Below, one piece after another: positions 34,881 to 44,113 of a stretch of 64,000 nucleotides of DNA. The position numbers and the translations under genes were made by a program. Location of the stretch: positions 1 to 64,000 of the forward strand of contig NZ_JAVAMB010000017.1 of assembly GCF_030730925.1 (NCBI RefSeq), given 5' to 3'. The notes beneath the pieces were generated by a model. The model worked only from the letters and a program-made list of their open reading frames with translations, had not been told where the DNA came from and made no database searches. The stretch comes from Flavobacterium sp. DG2-3 (GTDB taxonomy: Bacteria; Bacteroidota; Bacteroidia; Flavobacteriales; Flavobacteriaceae). Each line of letters starts with the position of its first letter. The stretch's first letter is position 1.

Positions 34881-36134
34881 TTAGTTTTTAAATTCATTCA
34901 AAGATTTTTTGATAATCTCCAAACATTCGTGAATTTGCGCTTCGGTCATTACCAAAGGCGGCGCGAATCTAATTTTGTTTCCGTGCGTTGGTTTTGCCAA
35001 TAATCCGTTGTCTCTAAATTTTAAGCAGATTTCCCACGCTAAATCCGAGTCTTCTCCACTATTGATTACAATTGCATTTAATAAACCTTTACCACGAACT
35101 AGAGTGATCAAGTTATTTCTTTCGGCAATTTCGTTTAATCCTTTTCTTAAAATAATTCCTAAACGTTCCGCATTTTCAGCCAGTTTTTCGTCTTTTACTA
35201 CTTCTAAAGCAGCAATCGCAACAGCCGCCGCAACAGGATTTCCTCCAAAAGTAGAACCGTGTTGTCCTGGCTTAATAACATTCATGATTTCGTTATTACA
35301 TAAAACTGCAGAAACTGGGTAAACCCCACCAGAAATTGCTTTTCCTAAAATTAAAACATCTGGTTGCACATTTTCGTGATGAACAGCTAACAATTTTCCT
35401 GTTCTTGCAATTCCGGTCTGAACTTCATCTGCAATAAACAATACATTATGCTTTTCGCAAAGTGCTTTCGCTTTCGCTAAATAACCTTCAGAAGGAACAT
35501 AAACTCCTGCTTCACCTTGAATTGGCTCAACCAAAAATCCAGCAATATTTTTAGATGAATTTAAAGCGTTTTCTAGCGCTTCCAGATTATCATATTCAAT
35601 TTTAATAAATCCGTCTGTAAAAGGTCCGAAGTTTTTACGAGCCGTTTCATCATTAGAAAATGAAATGATGGTTGTCGTTCTTCCGTGAAAATTATTCTCA
35701 CACACAATAATCTGCGCTTGATTTTCTGGAATTCCTTTTACTTCATAAGCCCATTTTCTAGAAATCTTTAAAGCTGTTTCAACCGCCTCTGCTCCTGTAT
35801 TCATTGGCAGTACTTTATCGAAACCAAAATATTTCGTTACGTATTCTTCGTAGTTTCCTAATTTATCATTGTAAAAAGCACGCGAAGTCAAAGTCAGTTT
35901 TTGAGCTTGTTCCACCATTGCATTCACAATTTTTGGATGGCAATGCCCTTGATTAACTGCAGAATAAGCAGATAAAAAATCGTAATATTTCTTTCCGTCA
36001 ACATCCCAAACATATACGCCTTCTCCGCGTTCTAAAACGACAGGAAGCGGATGATAATTATGAGCTCCATATTTGTTTTCTTTTTCAATCAAAACTTCAG
36101 ATTTTGACGAAAGTGTTTTTTCTGTACTTATCAT
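34881..36134 (-). CDS. rocD: Ornithine--oxo-acid aminotransferase
   Basis: Pyridoxal-phosphate enzyme of 417 aa that converts ornithine and 2-oxoglutarate to glutamate semialdehyde and glutamate, in arginine breakdown toward proline or glutamate. Class III aminotransferase marks: MNTGAEAVETALKISRKWAY, FHGRTTTIISFS, ADEVQTGIARTGKLLA, and the PLP lysine in LILGKAISGG. The GSTFGGNPVAAAVA segment matches ornithine rather than acetylornithine enzymes well. It is divergent from an Lrp-family regulator. Confidence 0.92.
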   Translation of the reverse strand: MISTEKTLSSKSEVLIEKENKYGAHNYHPLPVVLERGEGVYVWDVDGKKYYDFLSAYSAVNQGHCHPKIVNAMVEQAQKLTLTSRAFYNDKLGNYEEYVTKYFGFDKVLPMNTGAEAVETALKISRKWAYEVKGIPENQAQIIVCENNFHGRTTTIISFSNDETARKNFGPFTDGFIKIEYDNLEALENALNSSKNIAGFLVEPIQGEAGVYVPSEGYLAKAKALCEKHNVLFIADEVQTGIARTGKLLAVHHENVQPDVLILGKAISGGVYPVSAVLCNNEIMNVIKPGQHGSTFGGNPVAAAVAIAALEVVKDEKLAENAERLGIILRKGLNEIAERNNLITLVRGKGLLNAIVINSGEDSDLAWEICLKFRDNGLLAKPTHGNKIRFAPPLVMTEAQIHECLEIIKKSLNEFKN

Positions 36135-36196
36135 AATATGCTTTTTATTTCTACAAAAATATCAAAATTAAATTAAAAAAAGGCATTAGAATTAAA

Positions 36197-36230
36197 TTTT
36201 GACTTATAAATAACAAATTACAAGTCAAAA
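36197..36230. promoter_or_regulatory. Inverted repeat between rocD and lrp, candidate Lrp operator
   Basis: TTTTGACTT (36197-36205) and AAGTCAAAA (36222-36230) are perfect 9-bp inverted arms separated by 16 bp. In addition ACTTTTATGAAT is repeated directly at 36280-36291 and 36312-36323, 32 bp (three helical turns) apart, on the side of the regulator gene. Lrp-family proteins often bind such phased sites in the intergenic region of the gene they control. Confidence 0.55.
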
Positions 36231-36358
36231 CATATATTTTTTAACCATAAAAAAGATAAATTCCCTTTAACAGAAATATACTTTTATGAATGTTTATTAA
36301 AAAAAATAATTACTTTTATGAATCACAAAACGTAATTTTTAAAACGATTTTTTACTGC

Positions 36359-36811
36359 ATGGAATTATTAGACGAATTTGATATTAGCATTATTAAAGAA
36401 TTAGAAAAAGACGGAAGAATGGCTTTTTCTGCCATAGCTGCTAATTTAAAAATATCAAATACGATGGTGCATCAGCGTATTAACAGAATGATTGAACAAG
36501 GTGTAATTGGCGGAATCAAACCGATTATTCAAGAAAAAAAAATAGGCTACGATTGGGCTTCTTTCACAGGAATTACTTTGAACAAAGATTCGGATTCTGA
36601 TCGTATTATTGAAGCGCTAAAAGAGATTCCAGAAATCACAGAATGCTATTATGTAACGGGTTCGTTTACGCTTTACATCAAAATCATTGCCAAAAATCAC
36701 GAACACATGCGCCGCATTCTTTACGAAAAAATCGACGGAATTCCAGGCATTGCCAAAACCGATTCTATTGTAGAACTGGGCTGCGCCTTTAAGCGAAATA
36801 TATCGTTATAA
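36359..36811 (+). CDS. Lrp/AsnC-family transcriptional regulator
   Basis: 150-aa regulator with an N-terminal helix-turn-helix (LDEFDISIIKELEKDGRMAFSAIAANLKISNTMVHQRINRM) and a C-terminal RAM/AsnC ligand-binding domain (ITECYYVTGSFTLYIKIIAKN). The ATG at 36359 is chosen because it begins the conserved HTH; an earlier in-frame ATG at 36290 overlaps the repeated operator-like sequences. Divergence from rocD suggests it controls ornithine or arginine breakdown and itself. Confidence 0.9.
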   Translation: MELLDEFDISIIKELEKDGRMAFSAIAANLKISNTMVHQRINRMIEQGVIGGIKPIIQEKKIGYDWASFTGITLNKDSDSDRIIEALKEIPEITECYYVTGSFTLYIKIIAKNHEHMRRILYEKIDGIPGIAKTDSIVELGCAFKRNISL

Positions 36812-36843
36812 AGAAGAAAAACAGTCTTTTAAATATTCGTTAC

Positions 36844-36877
36844 AAACCTCACAAGAATTTAGTTGTGAGGTTTTTTT
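36844..36877 (+). terminator. Rho-independent terminator after the lrp-like gene
   Basis: AAACCTCACAA and TTGTGAGGTTT form an 11-bp stem around an 8-nt loop, followed by a T-run. Confidence 0.85.
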
Positions 36878-36919
36878 GTAACATAATATTTCTGATATTT
36901 GTTAAAAATTGAAGAAATC

Positions 36920-37693
36920 ATGAAAAATAGCATAATCATTTTATTCAGTGCAATCTTATTTTCCAATCTTATGAATGCGCAATTAAAACCAGTAAAATAT
37001 ACCGAAGGAAGTCAGCAGTTGAATGGCTTATTTATAAAATCTGCTAAAAAAAGTGCCAATAATCCTGGGATCTTGCTTTTGCCAGCTTGGCTCGGAATTG
37101 ACAATGCCTCAAAAGGAATCGCTGAAGAATTATCTAAGCTAGGTTATCACGTTTTTATCGCAGACATTTATGGCGAAGGAAACTATCCTAAAAATACTGG
37201 AGAAGCGGGAAAACAAGCTGGTTACTACAAACAAAATTATGAAGCTTATCAAAAAAGAATTGATATTGCTTTGCATGAACTTATAAAACTAGGAGCCAAT
37301 GCCGATAACATTGTTGCTATTGGCTATTGTTTTGGCGGAACTGGAGTTTTAGAAGCTGCTAGAGGCGATTTAAAACTTAAAGGTATCGCTTCATTTCATG
37401 GCGGTTTAGGAAAAGATGCCAGCAGAAAAACAGAAACCATTAATACAAAAGTTTTAATCTGTCATGGCGCTGATGATCCGTTTGTTTCTAAAGACGAAAT
37501 TGCTTCATTCCAACAAGAAATGCGCGACGCTAAAGCTGATTGGCAAATGATTTATTATGCAAACTCTGTACACTCTTTTACAAATCCTGAAGCTGGAAAT
37601 GATAATTCTAAAGGTGCGGCCTACAATCCTGTTGCAGCAAAAAGATCGTTTGATCATTTACAGCTCTTTTTAAATGAAGTTCTGAAAAAATAA
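36920..37693 (+). CDS. Exported dienelactone hydrolase family protein
   Basis: Alpha/beta hydrolase of 257 aa with an N-terminal signal peptide cut near MNAQ. The nucleophile elbow GYCFGG carries Cys, as in dienelactone hydrolase; Asp in GADDPFV and His in NSVHSFTNPEAG complete the triad. The ATG at 36920 is preferred because it starts the signal peptide; an upstream in-frame TTG lies within promoter-like sequence (GATATTTG). The natural substrate is unknown. Confidence 0.88.
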   Translation: MKNSIIILFSAILFSNLMNAQLKPVKYTEGSQQLNGLFIKSAKKSANNPGILLLPAWLGIDNASKGIAEELSKLGYHVFIADIYGEGNYPKNTGEAGKQAGYYKQNYEAYQKRIDIALHELIKLGANADNIVAIGYCFGGTGVLEAARGDLKLKGIASFHGGLGKDASRKTETINTKVLICHGADDPFVSKDEIASFQQEMRDAKADWQMIYYANSVHSFTNPEAGNDNSKGAAYNPVAAKRSFDHLQLFLNEVLKK

Positions 37694-37730
37694 ACCAAAA
37701 ACTACCTAGAAAACAAACCAAAATAAACCA

Positions 37731-38732
37731 ATGTCACACAGTAAAATTAGAGAAGATAAAACCTGTCTGAATTGCAGGCACGTTGTTGAACAAAAATTCT
37801 GTCCTAATTGCGGGCAGGAAAACAGCGATTCGAGAAAGACTTTTCATCATTTATTTGTACACTTTTTTGAAGATTTAACGCACTATGAAAACGCATTTTG
37901 GAAAACCATCAAAAATCTACTTTTTAAGCCTTCAACACTAACTAAAGAATATCTTTCAGGAAAGCGTTTGTCTTATCTGGCTCCTGTTCGTCTTTATATC
38001 TTTATCAGTTTTATTACTTTTCTTTTAATTGCTTTATTTCCAAATAATCTAACGGATGAGCTAACAAAAAATGAGAAGGAAATTACAACCAGTTTTGAAA
38101 AAGAAACTGCAAAAGAAAAGGAGAGCTGGAAAGAAAAATCATATTTAAAATCGAAAGTAGTGGACAAGTCCTATTTTCAATTGAAACCAATGAAAGAAAT
38201 CGATTCAATTCAGAAATATGGAAAGGAAAGCGAAAAATTAAATGCAACCTCGTATTGGTTCTATGAAAAAGCCGTTCATGTGACTGAAAAATATACCAAA
38301 AAAGAAATCATTATAAAATTCATAGAATCGTTCTTTCATAATCTACCCAAAATCCTATTTATAATTATGCCGTTTTTCGCATTCTTTTTATGGCTGTTTC
38401 ATAGCAAGAAAAAATGGTATTATTTTGATCACGGCATTTTTACGCTTCATTATTTTTCGTTTCTGCTTTTGATATTTCTCATTATGTTTATAATTGACAG
38501 AGGTATTGGGCTTTTTGGAAAAGATAGTCCGTTGTTATATATCTCTGCCATTACCAATTTTGCAGGAACCATCTGGATGTGTTATTATTTTTATCCTGCA
38601 CATCATCGTTTTTATGGCGAATCGAGAATAGTGTCATTTGTTAAAAGTGTATTGCTTTTTATAATAAACTCACTATTTATCCTATTTTTACTCACTTTAT
38701 ACGTTCTTTACACATTTATTAATTTACACTAA
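37731..38732 (+). CDS. DUF3667 family zinc-ribbon membrane protein
   Basis: A 333-aa protein typical of Bacteroidota. The N-terminus has a zinc ribbon (CLNCRHVVEQKFCPNCGQEN), followed by the DUF3667 signature (TFHHLFVHFFEDLTHYENAFWKT, then KEYLSGKRLSYLAPVRLY). About four or five hydrophobic segments follow (near 87-105, 205-225, 240-262, 270-290 and 300-325), separated by a charged loop (about 110-190). Its function is unknown. It starts 37 bp after the hydrolase gene and ends 8 bp before the peptidase gene. Confidence 0.85.
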   Translation: MSHSKIREDKTCLNCRHVVEQKFCPNCGQENSDSRKTFHHLFVHFFEDLTHYENAFWKTIKNLLFKPSTLTKEYLSGKRLSYLAPVRLYIFISFITFLLIALFPNNLTDELTKNEKEITTSFEKETAKEKESWKEKSYLKSKVVDKSYFQLKPMKEIDSIQKYGKESEKLNATSYWFYEKAVHVTEKYTKKEIIIKFIESFFHNLPKILFIIMPFFAFFLWLFHSKKKWYYFDHGIFTLHYFSFLLLIFLIMFIIDRGIGLFGKDSPLLYISAITNFAGTIWMCYYFYPAHHRFYGESRIVSFVKSVLLFIINSLFILFLLTLYVLYTFINLH

Positions 38733-38740
38733 CTATAGGA

Positions 38741-39757
38741 ATGAAAAAATTACTCCTTTTATTACTAGTTGTTTCTGCGTATTCTTGTAAAACCGCGCAG
38801 TCAACAGCATCTAAAGACAATTCGGATCCAACGAAATATGTTAAAGCTATCAGCGAAAAAGACTTAAAGAAAATGCTTTATACTATCGCTTCTGATGAAA
38901 TGGAAGGCCGCGAAACAGGTTCTCAAGGACAGAAAAAAGCGGGTCTTTACATGATTGAGCAATACAAAAAAAGTGGCGTGTCTTTTCCAAAAGGAGCATC
39001 AAATTACTACCAGCCTGTTCCTGCAACATTTATGAATGCAAAACGCAATCAGAACCTTCCAGATTCAGAAAACATCTGGGCATATATTGAAGGTACAGAA
39101 AAACCAAATGAAGTTTTAGTAATTTCTGCGCACTACGATCACGTAGGTATTAAAGATGGCGAAGTTTACAACGGAGCTGACGATGATGGCTCTGGAACTG
39201 TAGCCGTTATGGAAATGGCTAAAGCTTTTGCTAAAGCGAAAAAACAAGGACACGGACCAAAACGTTCTATCTTGTTTCTTCATGTAACTGGTGAAGAGCA
39301 CGGTTTACACGGATCGCGTTTTTATTCTGAAAATCCATTGTTTCCAATCGCAAATACAATTGCAGATATCAATATTGACATGATCGGACGTCGCGATGTG
39401 GAGCATTCAAACACAAACAATTATGTGTATGTTATTGGTGCAGACAGATTATCTTCTGACTTGCACAATGCTGTCGTTTCTCAAAATGACAAATACATTA
39501 AAATGGACTTAGATTTTAAATTTAATGATCCGAAAGATCCAAACCATTTCTACGAGCGTTCTGACCACTATAACTTTGCAAAACACGGTATTCCATCTGT
39601 TTTCTTCTTTAACGGAGTTCACGAAGATTACCACGGAAAAGACGATACTCCAGAAAAAATTGAATACGATGCTTTAACAAAAAGAACGAAACTTGCTTTT
39701 GTACTAGCTTGGGATTTGGCTAATAGAGCAGAGAGACCGGTGGTTGATAAGAAATAA
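38741..39757 (+). CDS. M28-family zinc aminopeptidase lipoprotein
   Basis: 338-aa metallopeptidase with a lipobox (SAYSC, Cys16), so membrane-attached outside the cytoplasm. Zinc ligands and catalytic residues are visible: HYDHVG, NGADDDGSG, GEEHGLHGS, NIDMIGR and SDHYNFAKHGIPSVFFFNG with the final His in EDYHGKDDT. Likely cleaves N-terminal residues from peptides. It follows the DUF3667 gene by 8 bp and ends near a bidirectional terminator. Confidence 0.92.
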   Translation: MKKLLLLLLVVSAYSCKTAQSTASKDNSDPTKYVKAISEKDLKKMLYTIASDEMEGRETGSQGQKKAGLYMIEQYKKSGVSFPKGASNYYQPVPATFMNAKRNQNLPDSENIWAYIEGTEKPNEVLVISAHYDHVGIKDGEVYNGADDDGSGTVAVMEMAKAFAKAKKQGHGPKRSILFLHVTGEEHGLHGSRFYSENPLFPIANTIADINIDMIGRRDVEHSNTNNYVYVIGADRLSSDLHNAVVSQNDKYIKMDLDFKFNDPKDPNHFYERSDHYNFAKHGIPSVFFFNGVHEDYHGKDDTPEKIEYDALTKRTKLAFVLAWDLANRAERPVVDKK

Positions 39758-39814
39758 TTCTAAGGGGCTAAGCTTCTGAGCTGCTAAGGTTCTAAGTTTT
39801 CTCTTAGTGATTAA

Positions 39815-39849
39815 AAAAAAATGGATGAGATAAATCTCATCCATTTTTT
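39815..39849. terminator. Bidirectional terminator between M28 peptidase and rho
   Basis: AAAAAATGGATGAGA and TCTCATCCATTTTTT form a perfect stem with a TAAA loop between convergent genes. Flanking DNA (39763-39810 and 39880-39935) carries CTAAG/CTTAG repeats that are complementary to each other. Confidence 0.85.
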
Positions 39850-39942
39850 ATGTTTTTAATTTTATAAACTTTGAAGCTTACATTCTTAGCAGCTTTAAAA
39901 AAACTTAGAAGCTCAGAAGCTTAGCATCTTAGAACCTTTCAA

Positions 39943-41787
39943 TTAATCATTCATCGAAATCAAAAACTCTTCATTATTCTTCGTTTTCTTGAAACGGTCG
40001 TTTACGAAGTCCATAGATTCTACTGGGTTCATATCTGATAAATATTTACGCATAATCCACATTCTTTGCAATGTCTTTTCGTCTAATAATAGGTCGTCGC
40101 GACGTGTACTAGAAGATGTAAGATCGATTGCTGGGAAAATACGTTTATTGGCTATCTTACGGTCTAATTGTAATTCCATGTTACCCGTTCCTTTAAATTC
40201 TTCGAAGATCACTTCGTCCATTTTAGAACCTGTTTCTGTTAATGCAGTTGCGATGATACTTAAAGATCCGCCGTTTTCTACATTTCTAGCCGCTCCAAAG
40301 AAACGTTTTGGTTTTTGTAATGCATTCGCATCAACACCTCCACTTAATACTTTTCCAGATGCTGGCTGAACGGTGTTGTAAGCTCTTGCTAAACGAGTAA
40401 TAGAATCTAATAAAATCACTACATCGTGACCGCATTCTACCAAACGTTTTGCTTTTTCTAATACAATGTTGGCAATTTTTACGTGTTCTTGCGGCTCTCT
40501 GTCGAAAGTTGAAGCGATAACTTCACCGCGAACACTTCTTTGCATATCTGTAACCTCCTCTGGACGCTCGTCAATAAGAAGAACAATCAAATAAACTTCA
40601 GGATGATTGGCAGCAATTGCATTTGCAATATCTTTAAGTAACATTGTTTTACCCGTTTTAGGCTGTGCAACGATCATACCACGCTGACCTTTACCTATTG
40701 GTGAAAACAAATCTATAATTCTTGTTGAAATAGAACTGCCTTTTTCGGCTAGTTTAAATTTTTCTGAAGGGAAAACTGGTGTCAAGTGTTCGAAAGAAAC
40801 TCTGTCACGAACGACTTGCGGATCGTGTCCGTTAATTTTTAACACACGAACCAATGGAAAAAACTTCTCACCTTCTTTAGGAGGACGAACCACTCCTTTT
40901 ACAGTATCTCCGGTTTTTAGACCAAATAATCTGATTTGTGAAGTTGATAAATAAATATCATCTGGAGAAGCTAAATAATTATAATCTGATGAACGTAAAA
41001 ATCCGTAACCGTCTGGCATCATTTCTAAAACGCCTTCACTTTCAATAATTCCGTCAAATTCAAAATCTGAATCTCTGAAGTTATTATTGTTCTTTTTATT
41101 CTTGTGGTTAGGGTTTTGATTGTTATGATTTCCGTTTCCATTGCCATTCCCACTCTGATTTTGGTTCTGATTCGGGTTTTGATTTTGGTTCTGGCTCGAA
41201 TTTTTATTCTGATTCGGATTGATCTTTTTTGCAGGAGCAATTTGTGGAGTTTTTTCAGCTGTTTCGGCTGTTGGCTCAGAAACTATTGATTCTGACGGAG
41301 CTGCTTCTGCAACTTCTTCATTAGCAACCACTTCTTTTACAATTTCTTTCTCCTTTTTCAGCGCTACTTTCTTTTCGTATGCCTGTTTGTTAAATTTTAC
41401 AACTTTAGGCTCTTTTTTTGCAGCTGTTTTATTTTCCTGTACTGCTTCAGTTGCCGTTTCTGCAATTGGCTGAACTGTTTCAGCAGTATCGTTATTTTGA
41501 ACAGTTTCCTCTACTTTATCAAATTCTAAAACAGGAGTATTTTTGGTATTTGCTGCTTTTGGTTTTGCTGGCGCGATTCTAGCGCGTTTCGGTTTTTCTT
41601 CTTTGGCTTCAGAAACTGCTGTTGTTTGAGGAGCTTCAGCTGGTGCATTAGATGCTTCTTGGTGTGCTAAAATCTGACTAATTAAAGTCTCTTTTTTGAC
41701 ACCAGTAATCTTTATTGTTTTAGCTAACTTAGCTATTTCTTGAAGCTCAGCAAGCTTCATTTCTTTTAATGCAGAAATATCAAACAT
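39943..41787 (-). CDS. rho: Transcription termination factor Rho with a long N/Q-rich insert
   Basis: RNA-dependent ATPase that ends transcription. N-terminal Rho domain at 1-45 (MFDISALKEMKLAELQEIAK), RNA-binding cold-shock-like domain at about 246-320 (GVLEMMPDGYGFLRSSDYNY), Walker A at about 375-382 (AQPKTGKTM), Walker B in LIVLLIDERPEEV, and an intact C-terminus. Between them, about 45-242, is a low-complexity Ala/Lys/Glu stretch ending in an Asn/Gln/Gly-rich tract at about 188-238. Length 614 aa against about 420 in E. coli is explained by this insert, known from Bacteroidota Rho. Confidence 0.96.
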   Translation of the reverse strand: MFDISALKEMKLAELQEIAKLAKTIKITGVKKETLISQILAHQEASNAPAEAPQTTAVSEAKEEKPKRARIAPAKPKAANTKNTPVLEFDKVEETVQNNDTAETVQPIAETATEAVQENKTAAKKEPKVVKFNKQAYEKKVALKKEKEIVKEVVANEEVAEAAPSESIVSEPTAETAEKTPQIAPAKKINPNQNKNSSQNQNQNPNQNQNQSGNGNGNGNHNNQNPNHKNKKNNNNFRDSDFEFDGIIESEGVLEMMPDGYGFLRSSDYNYLASPDDIYLSTSQIRLFGLKTGDTVKGVVRPPKEGEKFFPLVRVLKINGHDPQVVRDRVSFEHLTPVFPSEKFKLAEKGSSISTRIIDLFSPIGKGQRGMIVAQPKTGKTMLLKDIANAIAANHPEVYLIVLLIDERPEEVTDMQRSVRGEVIASTFDREPQEHVKIANIVLEKAKRLVECGHDVVILLDSITRLARAYNTVQPASGKVLSGGVDANALQKPKRFFGAARNVENGGSLSIIATALTETGSKMDEVIFEEFKGTGNMELQLDRKIANKRIFPAIDLTSSSTRRDDLLLDEKTLQRMWIMRKYLSDMNPVESMDFVNDRFKKTKNNEEFLISMND

Positions 41788-41943
41788 GAATGTTCTATGA
41801 ATTTAATTATTTTAAGGAATACTGTAAAAAGAATAGGTAGATAATTAATTTGAATTGACCGCAGTATGAAGTGCTTACGGTATTATGATGCAATAATACG
41901 AATAAAATTTTATCATACAATAGTATTTTAAAAAAAGAAAATA

Positions 41944-41951
41944 TATTTTTG
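41944..41951 (+). promoter_or_regulatory. -7 element upstream of the DUF4293 gene
   Basis: TATTTTTG fits TAnnTTTG, 17 bp before the ATG at 41969. No clear -33 TTG is seen. Confidence 0.4.
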
Positions 41952-41968
41952 TAAAACATTTTTAGGCC

Positions 41969-42379
41969 ATGATACAAAGAATTCAAACTGTATATTTATT
42001 TCTAGCTTTTGCTGCAACTGGCATTTTAATGCTTTTTGTTCCGCTTTGGACAACTAGTGCAGGAAAGCCATTCTTTTTTATGCAGGATCAGCTTTATGCT
42101 TTTATATTAGGTTTAACAACTATGCTTAGTATTATCAGTATAATTTCATTTAAAAAGAGACAAAATCAGTTTGTGCTAAACAGACTGAATATAATATTAA
42201 ATTTAATTTTATTAGGATTATTTGTATATCGATCACTAAATTTATCTGGAGAGGCAGAAGTCTCTGAGAAAGGTATTGGGATGTTCATGCCGATTGTTGC
42301 TATCGTGTTATTAGTTTTAGCTAATAAGGCCATCAAAAAGGACGAAGATCTTGTAAAATCTGTTGATCGTTTGAGGTAA
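41969..42379 (+). CDS. DUF4293 family membrane protein
   Basis: 136 aa with four hydrophobic segments (about 7-26, 42-60, 75-92 and 104-120). The N-terminus MIQRIQTVYLFLAFAATG is characteristic of the DUF4293 family, widespread in Bacteroidota and of unknown function. It is divergent from rho, a frequent neighbour in related genomes as far as I recall, and is followed by its own terminator. Confidence 0.8.
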   Translation: MIQRIQTVYLFLAFAATGILMLFVPLWTTSAGKPFFFMQDQLYAFILGLTTMLSIISIISFKKRQNQFVLNRLNIILNLILLGLFVYRSLNLSGEAEVSEKGIGMFMPIVAIVLLVLANKAIKKDEDLVKSVDRLR

Positions 42380-42409
42380 ACCTATAAACTTAGTTTATTT
42401 TGTGCGAAG

Positions 42410-42440
42410 AAAAACCCGAATCTATATTCGGGTTTTTTTT
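42410..42440 (+). terminator. Rho-independent terminator after the DUF4293 gene
   Basis: AAAAACCCGAAT and ATTCGGGTTTTT pair around a CTAT loop, followed by T's. Confidence 0.88.
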
Positions 42441-42498
42441 ATGCCCTATTGTATTATAAATCAAACCTAAAGAGCATAATAAAAATCTGTTTACGTCA

Positions 42499-42506
42499 TA
42501 AATTTG
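42499..42506 (+). promoter_or_regulatory. -7 element upstream of the LuxR-type response regulator
   Basis: TAAATTTG matches the consensus 22 bp before the ATG at 42528. It overlaps an in-frame TTG at 42504, which argues against that earlier start. Confidence 0.5.
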
Positions 42507-42527
42507 CATTTTCAAATTCAAACAATC

Positions 42528-43187
42528 ATGACACCAAAAATAAGGATTCATCTTGCAGATGACCATCAGGTACTCATTGATGGTCTTTCAAACCTACTGC
42601 AAACCGTGTCAAACTTTGAGGTGGCAGGAACTTCATTAGACGGAACTACTGTTTATGACGATGTTGTAAATGACAAAGCCGATGTTTTGATTCTAGACAT
42701 CAGCATGCCTAAAAAAGACGGCATTGAAACCCTTAAGGAATTTAACGAAAAACAACTGCCTTGCAATGTCATTATTTTATCCAGCTACGATGATCTCAAA
42801 ATCATTAAAGAGGTAATGAAATTAGGCGCAAAAGGCTATTTGACCAAAAATTGTGCTGGCGAAAACATTATTGAAGCTGTCGAAGCTGTTTATCAAGGTC
42901 AGGAATACTTTAGCGATGCCGTAAGACAAAAAATCTTCAACACCTTCAAAGACAATCCGAAACTTAACCCTAATGCCATTATAGAGAATCCGCTTTTGAG
43001 TCCGCGAGAGCTTGAAATCATTATTTTGATTGCCTTAGAATACAGCGGAAAGGAAATCAGCGAAAAACTCTTTATCAGCGCTCATACTGTTGAAACGCAT
43101 CGCAAAAACATTATGAAGAAACTGAATATTAAAAGCACAATAGGTTTGGTAAAATATGCGCTCAAAAACAATTTGATTAATCCTTAA
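42528..43187 (+). CDS. NarL/LuxR-family response regulator
   Basis: 219 aa. Receiver domain at about 5-125, with Asp11-Asp12, phosphoacceptor Asp57 (VLILDISMPKKDG) and Lys in GYLTKNCAG. The C-terminal LuxR-type helix-turn-helix reads SPRELEIIILIALEYSGKE followed by ISAHTVETHRKNIMKKL. It is followed 11 bp later by its probable sensor kinase. Target genes are unknown. Confidence 0.93.
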   Translation: MTPKIRIHLADDHQVLIDGLSNLLQTVSNFEVAGTSLDGTTVYDDVVNDKADVLILDISMPKKDGIETLKEFNEKQLPCNVIILSSYDDLKIIKEVMKLGAKGYLTKNCAGENIIEAVEAVYQGQEYFSDAVRQKIFNTFKDNPKLNPNAIIENPLLSPRELEIIILIALEYSGKEISEKLFISAHTVETHRKNIMKKLNIKSTIGLVKYALKNNLINP

Positions 43188-43198
43188 AAATCCCTCTA

Positions 43199-44113
43199 AT
43201 GTTTCGTTTCAATTTTCTTATCTCTTTGCTATTGCTTTTTGCCGTTAAAAGCACCAGCATTGCACAGCCAAATGATAGAATAAACGCAAGGGCGGCACAG
43301 ACAGAGATAAGCAGTGTAAGCAAACCAAATCACATTAGCAAAACAGAACAGCTTCGAAATAAAAAAGTCGTTAGCTTATCTATAATACTTATCGTTATCA
43401 TTTTTCTTTTATTTTACTTTTTATACCAAAACAATAAACTAAAACAAAAAATAAAAAGAAAGGATACGAAACAAAAAATCCTTCTCAACATTATCAATTC
43501 TAGCATTGATTCTCAAGAGATAGAGCGTAAAAAAATTGCTTCTTTTCTGCATGACAATATCAATTCGCTCTTATCTTCTGCGGGATTACATTTAAATACT
43601 TTTACAGCGCAGCACGATATAAAATCAAACGAAATACAGAAAGCAAAAACCATTCTGTCTGAAGCACATGAACTTTTACGAGACATGTCACACGATCTTG
43701 TTCCGTCACTTTTGGTTCGTTTTGGATTAATTTATGCGTTAGAAGATTTATGCGAAAAGAACTCCAATTCGGCAATCGAATTTGCGTTTTCAAGTGCTAT
43801 TCCAACTAGTAGAAGATATATTGAAAAATTCGAAATGAAGATCTATTTTATTGTCAGCGAATTGTTCAGCAACATTACCAAACATAGCAATGCAAAAAAG
43901 GCAAAACTTTCTTTGACCGAAAAAGAAAATCAGTTAATCCTGCTCATTCATGATGACGGAATTGGTTTTAAAACCCAAAAATTAAACGATGCAGAAGGTT
44001 TCGGCTTAAACAGAATTAGAGCCCGAATTAAAAAATATAAAGGAACTTTATCTATCGTTTCCAAAGAAAATCTGGGAACTAAAATAAAAATCCAGATTCC
44101 GCTGCCACACTAA
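43199..44113 (+). CDS. Membrane sensor histidine kinase (HisKA_3 type)
   Basis: 304 aa. An N-terminal signal peptide or first segment, a short periplasmic stretch, a membrane segment at about 57-77, then a HisKA_3 domain with His118 in ERKKIASFLHDNINSL and an HATPase domain (VSELFSNITKHSNA, DDGIGFKTQ, GFGLNRIRARI). Such NarX/DesK-type kinases pair with LuxR regulators, here the gene 11 bp upstream. The sensory part is very small (about 35 residues outside), so it may sense within the membrane. Its stop codon abuts the stop of the convergent phosphoesterase gene. Confidence 0.9.
   Translation: MFRFNFLISLLLLFAVKSTSIAQPNDRINARAAQTEISSVSKPNHISKTEQLRNKKVVSLSIILIVIIFLLFYFLYQNNKLKQKIKRKDTKQKILLNIINSSIDSQEIERKKIASFLHDNINSLLSSAGLHLNTFTAQHDIKSNEIQKAKTILSEAHELLRDMSHDLVPSLLVRFGLIYALEDLCEKNSNSAIEFAFSSAIPTSRRYIEKFEMKIYFIVSELFSNITKHSNAKKAKLSLTEKENQLILLIHDDGIGFKTQKLNDAEGFGLNRIRARIKKYKGTLSIVSKENLGTKIKIQIPLPH

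Noticed and set aside
41025..41473. Long open frames opposite and within the rho low-complexity region
   Set aside because: They mirror the repetitive codons of the Asn/Gln and Ala/Glu tracts and show no independent gene features.
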